DNA of 64,000 bases, taken from the NCBI RefSeq assembly GCF_017921835.1, contig NZ_JAGEMN010000001.1, positions 1,481,874 through 1,545,873 of the forward strand, read 5' to 3'. Under the pieces are notes generated by a model. It did no database searches. It had not been told where the DNA came from and saw only the letters and a program-made list of their open reading frames with translations. This document shows positions 53,251-62,885 of the stretch, piece by piece (within the stretch, counting starts at the first letter, position 1; the number at the start of each line of letters is the position of its first letter). The DNA comes from Sporosarcina sp. 6E9 (GTDB lineage: Bacteria; Bacillota; Bacilli; Bacillales_A; Planococcaceae). The translations under genes and the position numbers were made by a program.

Positions 53251-53420
53251 ACAAAAGCGCAAGGCGCCCGTTTAGCCGTGAGGAGAAGAATGCGGGTCAA
53301 TTCCTCCTTGCTGGAGAACTTTAAATAAAGGCGCTCTTTGCCAAAGAAGGATGCAGTTCAATCCTTCCTACGTCTTAAAGCCTGAAGCGACTCGAGGGGC
53401 TGGCGCCTGGAGCTAGACGT
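53251..53420. repeat. Dispersed repeat with two related hairpin modules
   Basis: Flanked by GCGCAAGGCGCCCGTTTAGCC and by GAGGGGCTGGCGCCTGGAGC, ends I know from memory as a widespread Bacillales intergenic repeat. Inside are two similar 26-base modules 61 bases apart (53284-53308 and 53345-53369; GAAGAATGC-GTCAATTCCTCC and GAAGGATGC-TTCAATCCTTCC). The second forms a GAAGGAT/ATCCTTC hairpin. It fills most of the 434-base gap 53092-53525, which has no gene. Confidence 0.65.
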
Positions 53421-53476
53421 GAAATATCTACGTTAGAAGAGATCCACAGTCAATAAGCTTTTAGTTTCCTAAGCAA

Positions 53477-53520
53477 TTAAAAAACACGCCAAACCGCATG
53501 AAGATGCAGATTGGCGTGTT
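53477..53520 (-). terminator. Terminator after bshC
   Basis: AACACGCCAA / TTGGCGTGTT stem (10 bases, perfect) then a T run on the minus strand. Confidence 0.88.
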
Positions 53521-53525
53521 ACTTG

Positions 53526-55142
53526 TTAAATGTGAATTAACTTATGAGTTCCATCAAATTCCAATGAAAGTTCTAATAAATCTTTAATGAGGGTTGGACC
53601 ATATACATTCATGTATTTATATGGCGTGTAACTTCGTTCTTGCAGACCATTGTTTGGATATAAATCTGTTTCAATAAGACTAAATTTACGAAGCGCAACT
53701 TCATGTTTGATGATTACCGCTTCCTCGGATTTTTCTTTTAAATAGTTGAACTGCAGTTTATGGAAATTCAAGTTCTTTTTCAAAATATCCTTCATCATAC
53801 GTTCATCGGAATCTATTGTACGACTGATTTTTTCGTATTCCTTTTTCAGAACTTTTTCCGCCTCGATTACTGCTTGTTCAAATTGTTTATTTTGCAATGT
53901 CGCGATAAATTCCGCGCGTGCTCCCGCGACTTCACCTGAAATGACATCTTGGAATGTCAATGATTTCTCTTTTAGCGCTTTGCAGGTATCTCTCGGAACG
54001 AGTGTTAACGATAACCGCGGGACAATGATTGGCATTTTTATACCGATTTGGTGAAATGCTTCTTTCAGCAAAGCCCAATACGTAATTTCTCCAGGCCCAC
54101 CTACGAATGCGAGAACCGGAAATATCAGATCTTGCATTATAGGTCTAGTTGCGACGTTATTACTTAATAGAAATGGCGACTCCTTTGCGATTTCCAACAT
54201 TTCTTCGGTAGTAAATCGAAGTCCTGCACTATCATTCACGTAGAACTCATCTCTTCGCGTCAGTAACATCCGACCAGTTTCATGTACATAAAATAAATGC
54301 GAAGCATCCCCTTCAGCATCAAACGGCCTCCCGTATCCTTCAGAATCGAACATTGATTCCTTATCGACAATGGCTGCAGCAATGTTTTCCGATTCATGAA
54401 TAAGTAGTTGGAAATAATCGCTTTCCAGCTCACGTAACGGTTTGTATGCCGAATCGATGAATAATAATCCTTCCTCTGCAAAGAGACCATTCATCAATCG
54501 AACAAAGAAACCCGTAAACGTATTTTCTTTATCCACAGCAGCTAAAACATCTTCCATCAATGGTTTTGTATTAGACGTCTCACCGAACCTGCTGAAAATC
54601 GTTTCAACATATTTTTTCATTTCGACTTGATCGAACGTCGCATCAGACGCCATTAATTTCAAGACGAATTTATCTTGAATTTTTTCCTTCGTAATCCGTC
54701 CAGCTACATTTGTATAGACATGGTTAATTTCATCAATATCATGATCTTCACCCGCCACCCAAAAAACCGGGACAACTGGAACGCCCAAAGTTTGGCGTTG
54801 TTTCTTTGCAAGCAATATTACTGAAATTGCTTTATGTACCGAATATAAAGGACCTGTAAGTATTCCCGCTTGTTGCCCGCCGACTACTGTAACTGCATCT
54901 TCCTCGAGTTCCTCCAAATGTTTGTGGGCAGTTGGTGAAATCCCAAACGGCTCCATAAACGAACGAACCGTTTCCACAAGTTGTTTTCGTTTAAAATTGC
55001 GTGTTGATAATTCAGCCAGTCTTTCTGGATATGAACTTTCTTTATTTTCATAATCAAAATACGTATGTATGAATTCATTATCATGATTGTATGATTGCAT
55101 TACTTTATTTTGCTCTTGTAATGCGATATTCTCCACTTTCAT
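53526..55142 (-). CDS. bshC: Bacillithiol biosynthesis cysteine ligase BshC
   Basis: Probable final step of bacillithiol synthesis (adds Cys to GlcN-malate). 538 residues, Rossmann-like core with VVGGQQAGILTGPLYSVHK and VPVFWVAGEDHDIDEI, plus a long C-terminal coiled coil. In B. subtilis (yllA) it sits directly before mraZ; here an ABC cassette and lipoprotein gene separate them. Confidence 0.95.
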   Translation of the reverse strand: MKVENIALQEQNKVMQSYNHDNEFIHTYFDYENKESSYPERLAELSTRNFKRKQLVETVRSFMEPFGISPTAHKHLEELEEDAVTVVGGQQAGILTGPLYSVHKAISVILLAKKQRQTLGVPVVPVFWVAGEDHDIDEINHVYTNVAGRITKEKIQDKFVLKLMASDATFDQVEMKKYVETIFSRFGETSNTKPLMEDVLAAVDKENTFTGFFVRLMNGLFAEEGLLFIDSAYKPLRELESDYFQLLIHESENIAAAIVDKESMFDSEGYGRPFDAEGDASHLFYVHETGRMLLTRRDEFYVNDSAGLRFTTEEMLEIAKESPFLLSNNVATRPIMQDLIFPVLAFVGGPGEITYWALLKEAFHQIGIKMPIIVPRLSLTLVPRDTCKALKEKSLTFQDVISGEVAGARAEFIATLQNKQFEQAVIEAEKVLKKEYEKISRTIDSDERMMKDILKKNLNFHKLQFNYLKEKSEEAVIIKHEVALRKFSLIETDLYPNNGLQERSYTPYKYMNVYGPTLIKDLLELSLEFDGTHKLIHI

Positions 55143-55215
55143 ATGCGAGCCCCTTTTTTACATTCCTAATTATCCAAAGTATATCATTTTAAAGGGCTTG
55201 ATTAAAAACAAACGC

Positions 55216-55608
55216 TTATAGGGTGTATTCAATTATTTTTAGTACCAGGCCGATGATGAGCAAGATAATATACGAAAATGATAATAGAAGGAAAAATAAT
55301 CGCCAAACTTTTCGTAAAAAACGTTTTACAAGAAATTCTTTAACACTCTTCTTTTCAACAATTGAATAGATGATAATAATGATGATTGAGGTGATAGATA
55401 TGTAAAATCCAACTAAATCCCCAAAAATCGTTCGTGAAATTATATATACCGAAAGAAATAGAAATGGCGTAGTTAAATCAGCTGCTTGGCCGAGTATAGA
55501 TGCCGGCGCTATTCCTAGTCTTCTATAAATCATTAAAATAAGAATCGTCATTATATATGGACAGAATATAAGAATACCAAACAGAACAGATAAAATGGTT
55601 TCCATCAT
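55216..55608 (-). CDS. DUF3397 family membrane protein
   Basis: 130 residues with about four hydrophobic segments. Commonly found between panE and bshC in Bacillales. Function unknown. Overlaps the upstream panE-like stop by 4 bases. Confidence 0.8.
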   Translation of the reverse strand: MMETILSVLFGILIFCPYIMTILILMIYRRLGIAPASILGQAADLTTPFLFLSVYIISRTIFGDLVGFYISITSIIIIIIYSIVEKKSVKEFLVKRFLRKVWRLFFLLLSFSYIILLIIGLVLKIIEYTL

Positions 55609-56507
55609 AGTTGTTCTCCCTTGCCTTCAATTGCATAAAGCATTTTTTCTAACATAGCTAGAAGGGGAACTTTTTTATGTAATTCATTGGCTTTTTCAAT
55701 TACTGCTGTGATGATTGTTTTTATTTCCATCGGACGCCCTGCTAGTCGGTCAGATAACATCGATGATTTATTATGCGCGGTGTTTTGACAGACGGCTGAT
55801 ACTGCCTCTATCGAAAGAAAAGGTTTCATATCAGGAAACGCATTGATGAGTTCATCATATAGTGCTACAAATAATTCATGGCATGATGGGTTTGTGAGCA
55901 ACTCGCCGTTTTCCACTTCGAGTATCGCGGTTAAGGGATTAATCATGCAATTTATCAATACTTTTCTCATCAATACAAATTCCGCATCGACATGTCTCGT
56001 TACCGGAAAGCGATCTGAATGTGCAGTTTCAATTATACCGAAAATAGTAGAATCGCCTCTACCCGCTCCAATCGTTACAAGACCGACTCCGTTATGTTGC
56101 ACGGTATTATCGTCAAGCCTGCGCGCTCCATGCTCAACGGTAGCGAATGCAAGATTCGGAAGCGATGTGGCATTCGCCATTCCGAAATGGTCGAGTCCGT
56201 TTTGGATAAATAGCATGGGATTTAGGATTTGTAAATTATCTAGTTCGTTTAGTAATTGCTGTAAATTTATATATTTTACCGCAATTATCCAGACAGGAGA
56301 TGCACTACCTGTTGGCATTGATGTTGTCGCATGAATACGTGAAATCGTTTCTGAACCATCTTCATTTATTCTTCGAATCCCATTGTTATTAAGAGCGTTT
56401 GCTTGTCCTTCCCTTCGAACGATCATTGTGACCTCTAGGCCAGATTCAGATAAGTACGAACCAAGTAGTAATCCAACTGATCCAGCGCCAACAATTACGA
56501 CATCCAT
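55605..56507 (-). CDS. panE: 2-dehydropantoate 2-reductase family protein
   Basis: NADPH-dependent reductase of the PanE/ApbA family, which makes pantoate for CoA. 300 residues: Rossmann motif VGAGSVGLLLGSYL, FIQNGLDH, and the catalytic region MRKVLINCMINPLTAILE. Bacillales often carry paralogues, so the exact substrate (pantoate versus another) is uncertain. Confidence 0.82.
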   Translation of the reverse strand: MDVVIVGAGSVGLLLGSYLSESGLEVTMIVRREGQANALNNNGIRRINEDGSETISRIHATTSMPTGSASPVWIIAVKYINLQQLLNELDNLQILNPMLFIQNGLDHFGMANATSLPNLAFATVEHGARRLDDNTVQHNGVGLVTIGAGRGDSTIFGIIETAHSDRFPVTRHVDAEFVLMRKVLINCMINPLTAILEVENGELLTNPSCHELFVALYDELINAFPDMKPFLSIEAVSAVCQNTAHNKSSMLSDRLAGRPMEIKTIITAVIEKANELHKKVPLLAMLEKMLYAIEGKGEQL

Positions 56508-56529
56508 TTCCTAATTCTCCTTTCATATA

Positions 56530-56552
56530 AATAAGCCCGCATAATAGCGGGC
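56530..56552 (-). terminator. Terminator after the acyl-CoA carboxylase gene set
   Basis: GCCCGC-TATTAT-GCGGGC followed by TTATTTATAT on the minus strand. Confidence 0.75.
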
Positions 56553-56575
56553 CTATTCGTTACTCTATATTTCCA

Positions 56576-58117
56576 TTATACAGGATATACTGGATGTTTT
56601 CTCGGTGCTGGCGCTATTTCTTTCGTACTATACAATCTGAATCGATCCGCAAGGACGCTTCTTAAGTCTGACGGCTCGATGATATCATCGATAATCATTT
56701 CCGATGCCATTTTATAAATGTCGATTTCCTCTTGATATTCCTTGTGCTTTTCTTGAACAAAAGCAAGTTTTTCTTTTGGATCTTCAATGGACTCAATTTT
56801 GTTTGAATAGACCGCATTTACAGCAGCCTCAGGACCCATTACCGCAATTTGCGCAGTGGGAAGTGCGATACAAACATCTGGCTCAAAAGCTGGACCCGCC
56901 ATTGCGTATAAACCTGCGCCATAAGCTTTTCGTACGATGACCGAAATTTTCGGCACCGTAGCAGAACTCATTGCCATAATTAGTTTTGCGCCATGGCGAA
57001 TAATACCTGCGCGTTCCACGCTTGTTCCAATCATGAAACCAGGTACATCAGCTAGGAATAGCAATGGAATTGAAAATGCATCACATAAATTGATGAATTT
57101 CGTTGCTTTATCCGCTGAATCTACGAATAACACGCCACCTTTTACTTTCGGCTGATTCGCAATAATTCCCACGGGTTGCCCTTCGATTCGTGCTAACCCC
57201 GTAATAATTTCAGGGGCGAATAATTTTTTCACATCGAAGAAACTGCCTTCATCGACTAATGCATCAATCGCTTCATACATATCGAACGGTGCATTTTGGT
57301 TCTCCGGGATGATTGCTTCTAGTGTACGACCCGCTTTCGCTTCAATCGTTTCTTTAACTTTCGGTTTTTCCATATAATTTGCCGGGAAGTATTCTAGGTA
57401 TCGACGTGCTTCCGCGATAGCTTCTTCTTCGTTCGTAGCAAGCACATCTCCGCATCCGCTGATCGAGCAATGCATGCGCGCGCCACCCATTTGTTCAAGC
57501 GTTACTTTTTCACCGATAACTTTTTCAGCCATTCGCGGTGACCCAAGATACATCGATGCATTGCCTTCCACCATGATAAGAAGATCGCAAAATGCCGGGA
57601 TATACGCTCCGCCCGCTGCCGATGGACCAAACAAAATACAAATCTGTGGAATAAAACCAGATAATCTTACTTGATTATGGAATATCTTTCCCGCACCGCG
57701 TCGATTCGGGAACATTTCAAGTTGATCTGTTATTCGCGCACCTGCTGAATCGACGAGATAAAGCATCGGAACACGATTTTTTTCTGCAATTTCTTGAATC
57801 CGAATGATTTTCTCTACCGTTTTCGCACCCCAAGAACCCGCTTTAACCGTCGAATCATTCGCCATCACGCAAACAGTTTGGCCGTTAACTTCCCCCATAG
57901 CCGTGACGACACCGTCTGCCGGAAGATCCCCCGCTTCATAATTCGCGAAGCGACCATCCTCCGTATATTTACCGTTATCAAAAAGAAGTGCTAAGCGGTC
58001 TCTTGCGAACATTTTATTTTGTTCTTTTAGGCGTTCATGATATTTCGAATGACCGCCCGCAAAGATTTCTTTAAGTTTCGATTCAAGATCTTTATTATAT
58101 TCTACTTTTTCTACCAT
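56576..58117 (-). CDS. Acyl-CoA carboxylase, carboxyltransferase subunit
   Basis: Moves carboxyl from biotin to an acyl-CoA. 513 residues with both crotonase-like lobes fused, GPSAAGGAYIPAF, VPGFMIGTSVERAGI, KAYGAGLYAMAGPAF. Most like the propionyl/methylcrotonyl type and B. subtilis YngE. Together with the BCCP and BC genes upstream it forms a complete biotin carboxylase. Substrate not fixed by sequence alone. Confidence 0.9.
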   Translation of the reverse strand: MVEKVEYNKDLESKLKEIFAGGHSKYHERLKEQNKMFARDRLALLFDNGKYTEDGRFANYEAGDLPADGVVTAMGEVNGQTVCVMANDSTVKAGSWGAKTVEKIIRIQEIAEKNRVPMLYLVDSAGARITDQLEMFPNRRGAGKIFHNQVRLSGFIPQICILFGPSAAGGAYIPAFCDLLIMVEGNASMYLGSPRMAEKVIGEKVTLEQMGGARMHCSISGCGDVLATNEEEAIAEARRYLEYFPANYMEKPKVKETIEAKAGRTLEAIIPENQNAPFDMYEAIDALVDEGSFFDVKKLFAPEIITGLARIEGQPVGIIANQPKVKGGVLFVDSADKATKFINLCDAFSIPLLFLADVPGFMIGTSVERAGIIRHGAKLIMAMSSATVPKISVIVRKAYGAGLYAMAGPAFEPDVCIALPTAQIAVMGPEAAVNAVYSNKIESIEDPKEKLAFVQEKHKEYQEEIDIYKMASEMIIDDIIEPSDLRSVLADRFRLYSTKEIAPAPRKHPVYPV

Positions 58118-58164
58118 CCCGATCCCCTTCCCTCTTTAAAACATGAGTTGATGTTCTTTAGCGA

Positions 58165-58380
58165 TTACTCCCCTAAAGTAACTAGAACATCATTTTCATT
58201 CACAAAGTCGCCAACATTTACATTAATAGCCGTCACTTTTCCCGCTATTTCTGCTTCAACTGGAATTTCCATTTTCATTGATTCCAGAACAATCACGACT
58301 TGACCCGCCGCCACTTCTTCTCCAACTGCTACATTTACTGTGAATACTGTTCCCGCCATTGTTGATTTTAATTGTGTCAT
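58165..58380 (-). CDS. Biotin carboxyl carrier domain protein
   Basis: 71-residue single biotinyl domain. Biotin lysine lies in LESMKMEIP. ATG 58380 is chosen over 58386, because AGGAGG is 8 bases upstream of it and only 2 from the other. Carries the biotin between the BC and CT subunits. Confidence 0.93.
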   Translation of the reverse strand: MTQLKSTMAGTVFTVNVAVGEEVAAGQVVIVLESMKMEIPVEAEIAGKVTAINVNVGDFVNENDVLVTLGE

Positions 58381-58395
58381 ATTCATTTCCTCCTC

Positions 58396-59739
58396 TTATT
58401 TTTTAGACCAGTCAGTGAGAATTGCCGTCGTATAAGTACCGTCCTTAAACGACTCCTCATTCAACACTTCTGTAAATAAAGATATATTCGTTTTTAATCC
58501 TTCAATCTCGACTTGTTCAAAAAACCTTTTTGATTTTTCAATCGCTTCATCCCGTGTATTCCCATGCACAATCACTTTTGAAATTAATGGATCATAAAAC
58601 GGCGTGACTTTTCCGTTTTCGGCGTAGCCATTATCGATTCGAATGCCGTCGATGTCACTTTGTAATTTCAGTTTCGTGATTGTTCCCGGAGACGGCATGA
58701 ACGTTTTCGGATCTTCCGCATATACGCGAAACTCCAATGCATGCCCATTAAGTTGAATGTCGTCTTGATTTTTAACCGGAAGTTCATTTCCGCGGGCAAC
58801 TTCTATTTGCCACTCTACAAGATCGTATCCAGTCACTTCTTCCGTTACAGGATGCTCGACTTGAAGCCTCGTGTTCATTTCGAGGAAGTAGATTTCATCA
58901 TTTTCATCGACGATAAATTCTACCGTTCCTGCATTTTTATAGTTTACTGCTTTTGCCGCGTCGATAGCCGCTTGATAAAGACGATTTTTCGTTTCTGCTG
59001 ATAGATTCGGTGATGGTGATTCTTCAATCACTTTTTGATTGCGACGTTGTACGGAACAATTTCGTTCAAATAAATGAACAATGTTTCCAGCGTCATCACC
59101 GAAAATCTGGACCTCAATATGTCTGGCATTTGTAATATATTTTTCAATAAAAACGAGATCATTTCCAAAATACATTTTCGCTCGACTTTTCACCGAATCA
59201 AATTGTTGACTGAGCGCTTGCTCACTTTCACAGCGCACCATGCCCACACCGCCGCCGCCTGCACTCGCCTTCAACATGATTGGATATCCAATTGTCTTTG
59301 CAACACGAATGGCATCTTCAAGTGATTCCACCCCGTCATCTGTCCCGGGTACAACCGGAACAGATGCAGCTTTCATCGTAGACCTTGAGCCAACTTTGTC
59401 CCCCATCTCTGTTATTGTCAAAGCGTCCGGTCCAATAAATTTCAGACCCGCTTCTGACACTCGAGATGCAAATTCAGCGTTTTCAGACAGCAACCCATAC
59501 CCCGGATGAATGCCGTCTGCCCCTTCGCGTAGCGCAATTTCCAGAATTTCTTCCCCTTTTAAATAAGACTGTTGTACGGGCGGTGGCCCGATTAAAAATG
59601 CTGCATCAGCTTCTGTTACAAACGGCATATGTTCGTCAGCTTCAGAATGCACCGCAATCGTTTCAATGCCGAGACGTTTGCACGTATGTATGATCCTACT
59701 TGCAATTTCCCCACGATTTGCAATCAGTATCTTTTTCAT
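58396..59739 (-). CDS. Biotin carboxylase subunit
   Basis: ATP-grasp carboxylase of biotin. 447 residues: KASAGGGGVGMV, ERNCSVQRRNQKVIEE, EMNTRLQVEHPVTE. Paralogue of AccC; placement with a fused CT and short BCCP marks it as the acyl-CoA carboxylase of this cluster (YngHA-like). Confidence 0.93.
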   Translation of the reverse strand: MKKILIANRGEIASRIIHTCKRLGIETIAVHSEADEHMPFVTEADAAFLIGPPPVQQSYLKGEEILEIALREGADGIHPGYGLLSENAEFASRVSEAGLKFIGPDALTITEMGDKVGSRSTMKAASVPVVPGTDDGVESLEDAIRVAKTIGYPIMLKASAGGGGVGMVRCESEQALSQQFDSVKSRAKMYFGNDLVFIEKYITNARHIEVQIFGDDAGNIVHLFERNCSVQRRNQKVIEESPSPNLSAETKNRLYQAAIDAAKAVNYKNAGTVEFIVDENDEIYFLEMNTRLQVEHPVTEEVTGYDLVEWQIEVARGNELPVKNQDDIQLNGHALEFRVYAEDPKTFMPSPGTITKLKLQSDIDGIRIDNGYAENGKVTPFYDPLISKVIVHGNTRDEAIEKSKRFFEQVEIEGLKTNISLFTEVLNEESFKDGTYTTAILTDWSKK

Positions 59740-59862
59740 ATAATTTAATCCCCCAAACTGTTTGAAGTGAATCTCCCATTCACTTACTAGTTTATACGAT
59801 AAGTGAAACCGTTTTCAACCTTTGTCTAAAATTAATCTATTTTCATTTCCTTTTTAGCAACT

Positions 59863-60615
59863 TTATTGTAAAAAGCGTTTGACTGCTTTGTGGTACGCTT
59901 CGCTTTCCCAAAGTATTGAGCAATTCTGTGCCTCACCCAACATTCGGTCTTTAATAAAGTCAGCAGTCCATTTTCGAATTGCGATCGTTTTATAGGCTCT
60001 GTGGACAGAAGGATGTATTTTCAACATCTTTTCTAGAAACTTTTCCAGTCCTTCCTCAGCAGTACCGCTATACAATTCAGTCGCCCAACCGATTTCTAAC
60101 ATTTGATCGGCGCTATGAACTTCTGCTTCGGATAATAAACGGAATACTTGATCCTGCTTGCTGAACTTCTCAAATAATAATGTCGCGCCGCCCCATCCAG
60201 TTGTGATGGCAAGTGTCCCTTGAATGAAGCCCGCTTTCGCTTTATCCGAAACAACACGATAATCGCATGCCGTTGCAAGCTCGCAGCCGCCTCCGACAGC
60301 TGTTCCATTCACGAGCGCAATAACAGGCATCGGAAGTGTCGCGACTCGATGTAAGAGGCCTGCCATTCGACTGAGCATCGGAAACGAATCTTCTGCAGTT
60401 TGAAGGTCTTGGTACTCAGACAAGTCGCCTCCCGAACAAAATGCACGGTCACCTGCTCCTGTAATAACAACAAACGAAACTTCTAAATTATTTTCAATCT
60501 TCTCTAAAAAAGATTCAAGTCCATCGACTACTTCGGTGTTTATTGCATTTCTCATTTCAGGTCGATCAATCATGAATGTAGCGATATTTTCTTCAATTGT
60601 AATTTTGTATGCCAA
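59863..60615 (-). CDS. Enoyl-CoA hydratase/isomerase family protein lacking the second catalytic Glu
   Basis: 250-residue crotonase-fold protein. The first oxyanion region (AFCSGGDLSEY) and Glu112 (GGGCELATACD) are present. The second catalytic region, usually PE-x-x-x-G, reads IQGTLAITTGWGG (131-143), so the second Glu is missing. This makes classical hydration unlikely. A decarboxylase (methyl- or ethylmalonyl-CoA type) is one option, given the Trp-Gly-Gly segment and the carboxylase genes downstream. TTG start with GGAGGTG 8 bases before. Confidence 0.82.
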   Translation of the reverse strand: MAYKITIEENIATFMIDRPEMRNAINTEVVDGLESFLEKIENNLEVSFVVITGAGDRAFCSGGDLSEYQDLQTAEDSFPMLSRMAGLLHRVATLPMPVIALVNGTAVGGGCELATACDYRVVSDKAKAGFIQGTLAITTGWGGATLLFEKFSKQDQVFRLLSEAEVHSADQMLEIGWATELYSGTAEEGLEKFLEKMLKIHPSVHRAYKTIAIRKWTADFIKDRMLGEAQNCSILWESEAYHKAVKRFLQ

Positions 60616-60672
60616 TTCAATTGCACCTCCACTTTAAACTTAGTATAGCAATTGAAGGTATTTTTCGCATAG

Positions 60673-60713
60673 AAAAAAGGCTACCGAGATCCATGGTCTC
60701 ACGGTAGCCTTTA
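60673..60713 (-). terminator. Terminator after rpmF
   Basis: AAAGGCTACCGTGAGA pairs with TCTCGGTAGCCTTT (with a small bulge) followed by T residues on the minus strand. Confidence 0.88.
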
Positions 60714-60754
60714 TAAAGAACGTTCAAAAACATTCTTTATGTAAACGAATCTAA

Positions 60755-60928
60755 TTATTCGCCTACGATTTCTTTTCCTTTGTAGTGTCCGCATGATTTA
60801 CAAATGCGGTGTGCTAGCTTTGTTTCGCCACAGTTATCACAAGTAGCCATTCCTGGTACTTGTAGTTTAAAATGTGTACGACGTTTTTTTGTTACAGTTT
60901 TAGATGTTCTTCTTTTTGGTACAGCCAT
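60755..60928 (-). CDS. rpmF: 50S ribosomal protein L32
   Basis: 57 residues from ATG 60928 ([11 protein letters not shown]), preceded by a strong AAGGAGGTG. Zinc-ribbon form with CDNC and CKSC. Follows ylbN by 27 bases and forms the usual ylbN-rpmF pair. Confidence 0.97.
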   Translation of the reverse strand: MAVPKRRTSKTVTKKRRTHFKLQVPGMATCDNCGETKLAHRICKSCGHYKGKEIVGE

Positions 60929-60955
60929 CTGGGGCACCTCCTTAAACGAATTACC

Positions 60956-61489
60956 TTATTCGTCTTTCTTCTCAAATAAGTTTGCCAATCCGGCAAGCCT
61001 CGGATCCACCTTTGTTTCACGTTCTTGTTGGAGCCGAGCATTGTACGCCTCGTCGGTCGCATATGACCAACCTTTACCTTCAGCCGTCTTCATTTTATCA
61101 GCATCTTCACTGAAAACTTGAAGGGGCACCTCAAGGAGGACGAGCTCCTCAAAGACGGGGGTCAAGTCAACAAAATCTCCGCTGACTTGATGAATTTCAT
61201 CATCGGCCGCTAGTTCCGCTTCATCCCAACTGAATCGTTCAATAGATTCAATTAAGAATGGAAAAGCGACATCTTCCCACGTTCGGGCACAAGGCAGTGT
61301 CATCGTACCTTCAAGCCGGAATCGGCAGGAGAGATTACTCGAGCCAATTGTACAACTTCCGGTTACATGGATAGGCTTGATATCCCGGATTTCCGGGTTC
61401 CGTTTTTTAACGGAATCTAGGTTAACCGTTTCGTCAAACGGCATGTCCCCTTGCCTGTATCTCTGCAATTGATTGATGGACCATTTCAT
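60956..61489 (-). CDS. ylbN: YceD/DUF177 family protein YlbN
   Basis: 177 residues, linked to 23S rRNA accumulation in the family. ATG 61489 (MKWSINQLQRYRQGDMPF), with GAGGTG upstream; the longer frame from 61561 overlaps the promoter. Contains C-x-R type LPCARTW and the acidic C-terminal half. Confidence 0.93.
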   Translation of the reverse strand: MKWSINQLQRYRQGDMPFDETVNLDSVKKRNPEIRDIKPIHVTGSCTIGSSNLSCRFRLEGTMTLPCARTWEDVAFPFLIESIERFSWDEAELAADDEIHQVSGDFVDLTPVFEELVLLEVPLQVFSEDADKMKTAEGKGWSYATDEAYNARLQQERETKVDPRLAGLANLFEKKDE

Positions 61490-61516
61490 GTCGATCACCT
61501 CAAGACAACATTCTTG

Positions 61517-61545
61517 ATTATATAATGGGAACAAAGGGATGTCAA
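61517..61545 (-). promoter_or_regulatory. Consensus sigma-A promoter of ylbN-rpmF
   Basis: TTGACA (61540-61545), 17-base spacer, TATAAT (61517-61522): perfect match in both hexamers. Confidence 0.92.
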
Positions 61546-61554
61546 GACAATTTC

Positions 61555-61584
61555 TTGTCACTTCACCATTCCCATAGGTATAAT
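61555..61584 (+). promoter_or_regulatory. Sigma-A promoter of tmcAL
   Basis: TTGTCA (61555-61560), 18-base spacer and TATAAT (61579-61584), 29 bases before the TTG start. Confidence 0.8.
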
Positions 61585-61613
61585 AACATCATTGTAACAA
61601 AGGAGTGACAGCT

Positions 61614-62837
61614 TTGAAAGCAACAGGAATTATTGTTGAATATAACCCGTTTCACAACGGACATAAATTTCATGCATCACAAGCACGGAAGACGACAAAT
61701 GCCGACCTTGTTATCGCTGTTATGAGCGGGAATTTCTTGCAACGCGGGGAACCTGCTTTTGTTGATAAATGGGCTCGCACGAAAATGGCGCTTCAAAATG
61801 GTGTTGACCTTGTATTCGAACTTCCATATGCCTTCGCTACAGCACATGCTCCTGTATTTGCAGAAGGAGCCATTCAAATTCTAGATGCCGCTCGCTGTCA
61901 ATCCTATTGTTTTGGAAGCGAAGACGGCGATATAGAGCCTTTTAACAATAGCTTGGAGCTCATAACAAATGCTGAATATGAGTATGAAGAAATTGTTAAA
62001 AAATCTGTACAGGAAGGCATGAGTTATCCTAAAGCCCTTAATTCAGCCTATCAACAAGCAATTCAATCCTCTGCGTCTGATAGGCCATTTGCAGATTTAA
62101 CAAAACCGAACAATATCTTGGGTTTTCATTATTTGCAGGCCGCCAGGAACATTCAATCGTCTATGAAAGCCGCGACTATATCCCGTATTATAGCTGACTA
62201 TCATGATGATGCAGTCAAAGGGAATTCAATTGCCAGCGCTACTGGAATCCGAAAATCCTTTTTCGAATCGAATTCGCTTGACGCTGTTCAAGGATTTTAT
62301 CCACCTGAAACATATAACGCCTTACGCAAATGGCAAGCCGAACGTCAATCATTTGGGAATTGGGACTCATTCTATCCTTTTTTAAGATTTACAATCCTTC
62401 GGGAAGGATCGGAACGACTAAAGCGTATCGCTGATGTGACAGAAGGCATTGAGAACCTGTTCTATCGTGCTGCTGAAACGAGCGGGACATTTGATGAGTT
62501 CATGAATAAAGTCAAATCAAAGCGATATACATGGACCAGAATCCAACGTATGCTCACTCATATCTTCACCGGATTCACGTATGATATCCGCCGTCAAATC
62601 GAAGCGCCATCCTATTTGCGCTTATTAGGTATGACGCAAACTGGAAGACTTTATTTAAATGAAAATAAAAAGGATTTAAAACGCCCGCTTGTCAGTAAAG
62701 TCGCCGCCTTTTCAGATCCGTCAATGAAAATGGATGTGCATGCATCAAATATGTATGCACTTGGAATCGCAAACGGAACAGAACAAAGCTTAATTGGTGC
62801 TGATTATATGCATGCACCGATTTTCTGGCGTGACTGA
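61614..62837 (+). CDS. tmcAL: tRNA-Met cytidine acetate ligase TmcAL (YlbM)
   Basis: Acetylates C34 of elongator tRNAMet using acetate and ATP. 407 residues from TTG 61614 (MKATGIIVEYNPFHNGH), chosen because AAAGGAG is 8 bases upstream; the in-frame GTG at 61605 overlaps that site. The nucleotidyltransferase-like HNGH motif and SGNFLQRGEPA are present. Divergent from ylbN. Confidence 0.95.
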   Translation: MKATGIIVEYNPFHNGHKFHASQARKTTNADLVIAVMSGNFLQRGEPAFVDKWARTKMALQNGVDLVFELPYAFATAHAPVFAEGAIQILDAARCQSYCFGSEDGDIEPFNNSLELITNAEYEYEEIVKKSVQEGMSYPKALNSAYQQAIQSSASDRPFADLTKPNNILGFHYLQAARNIQSSMKAATISRIIADYHDDAVKGNSIASATGIRKSFFESNSLDAVQGFYPPETYNALRKWQAERQSFGNWDSFYPFLRFTILREGSERLKRIADVTEGIENLFYRAAETSGTFDEFMNKVKSKRYTWTRIQRMLTHIFTGFTYDIRRQIEAPSYLRLLGMTQTGRLYLNENKKDLKRPLVSKVAAFSDPSMKMDVHASNMYALGIANGTEQSLIGADYMHAPIFWRD

Positions 62838-62885
62838 GAAGGAAACACTTCGATCAGACCTGGAAACGTCTTCGCATTTTTTATT

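Noticed and set aside
55843-56334. 163-codon plus-strand frame
   Set aside because: Antisense to the panE-like gene, no homology recognised.
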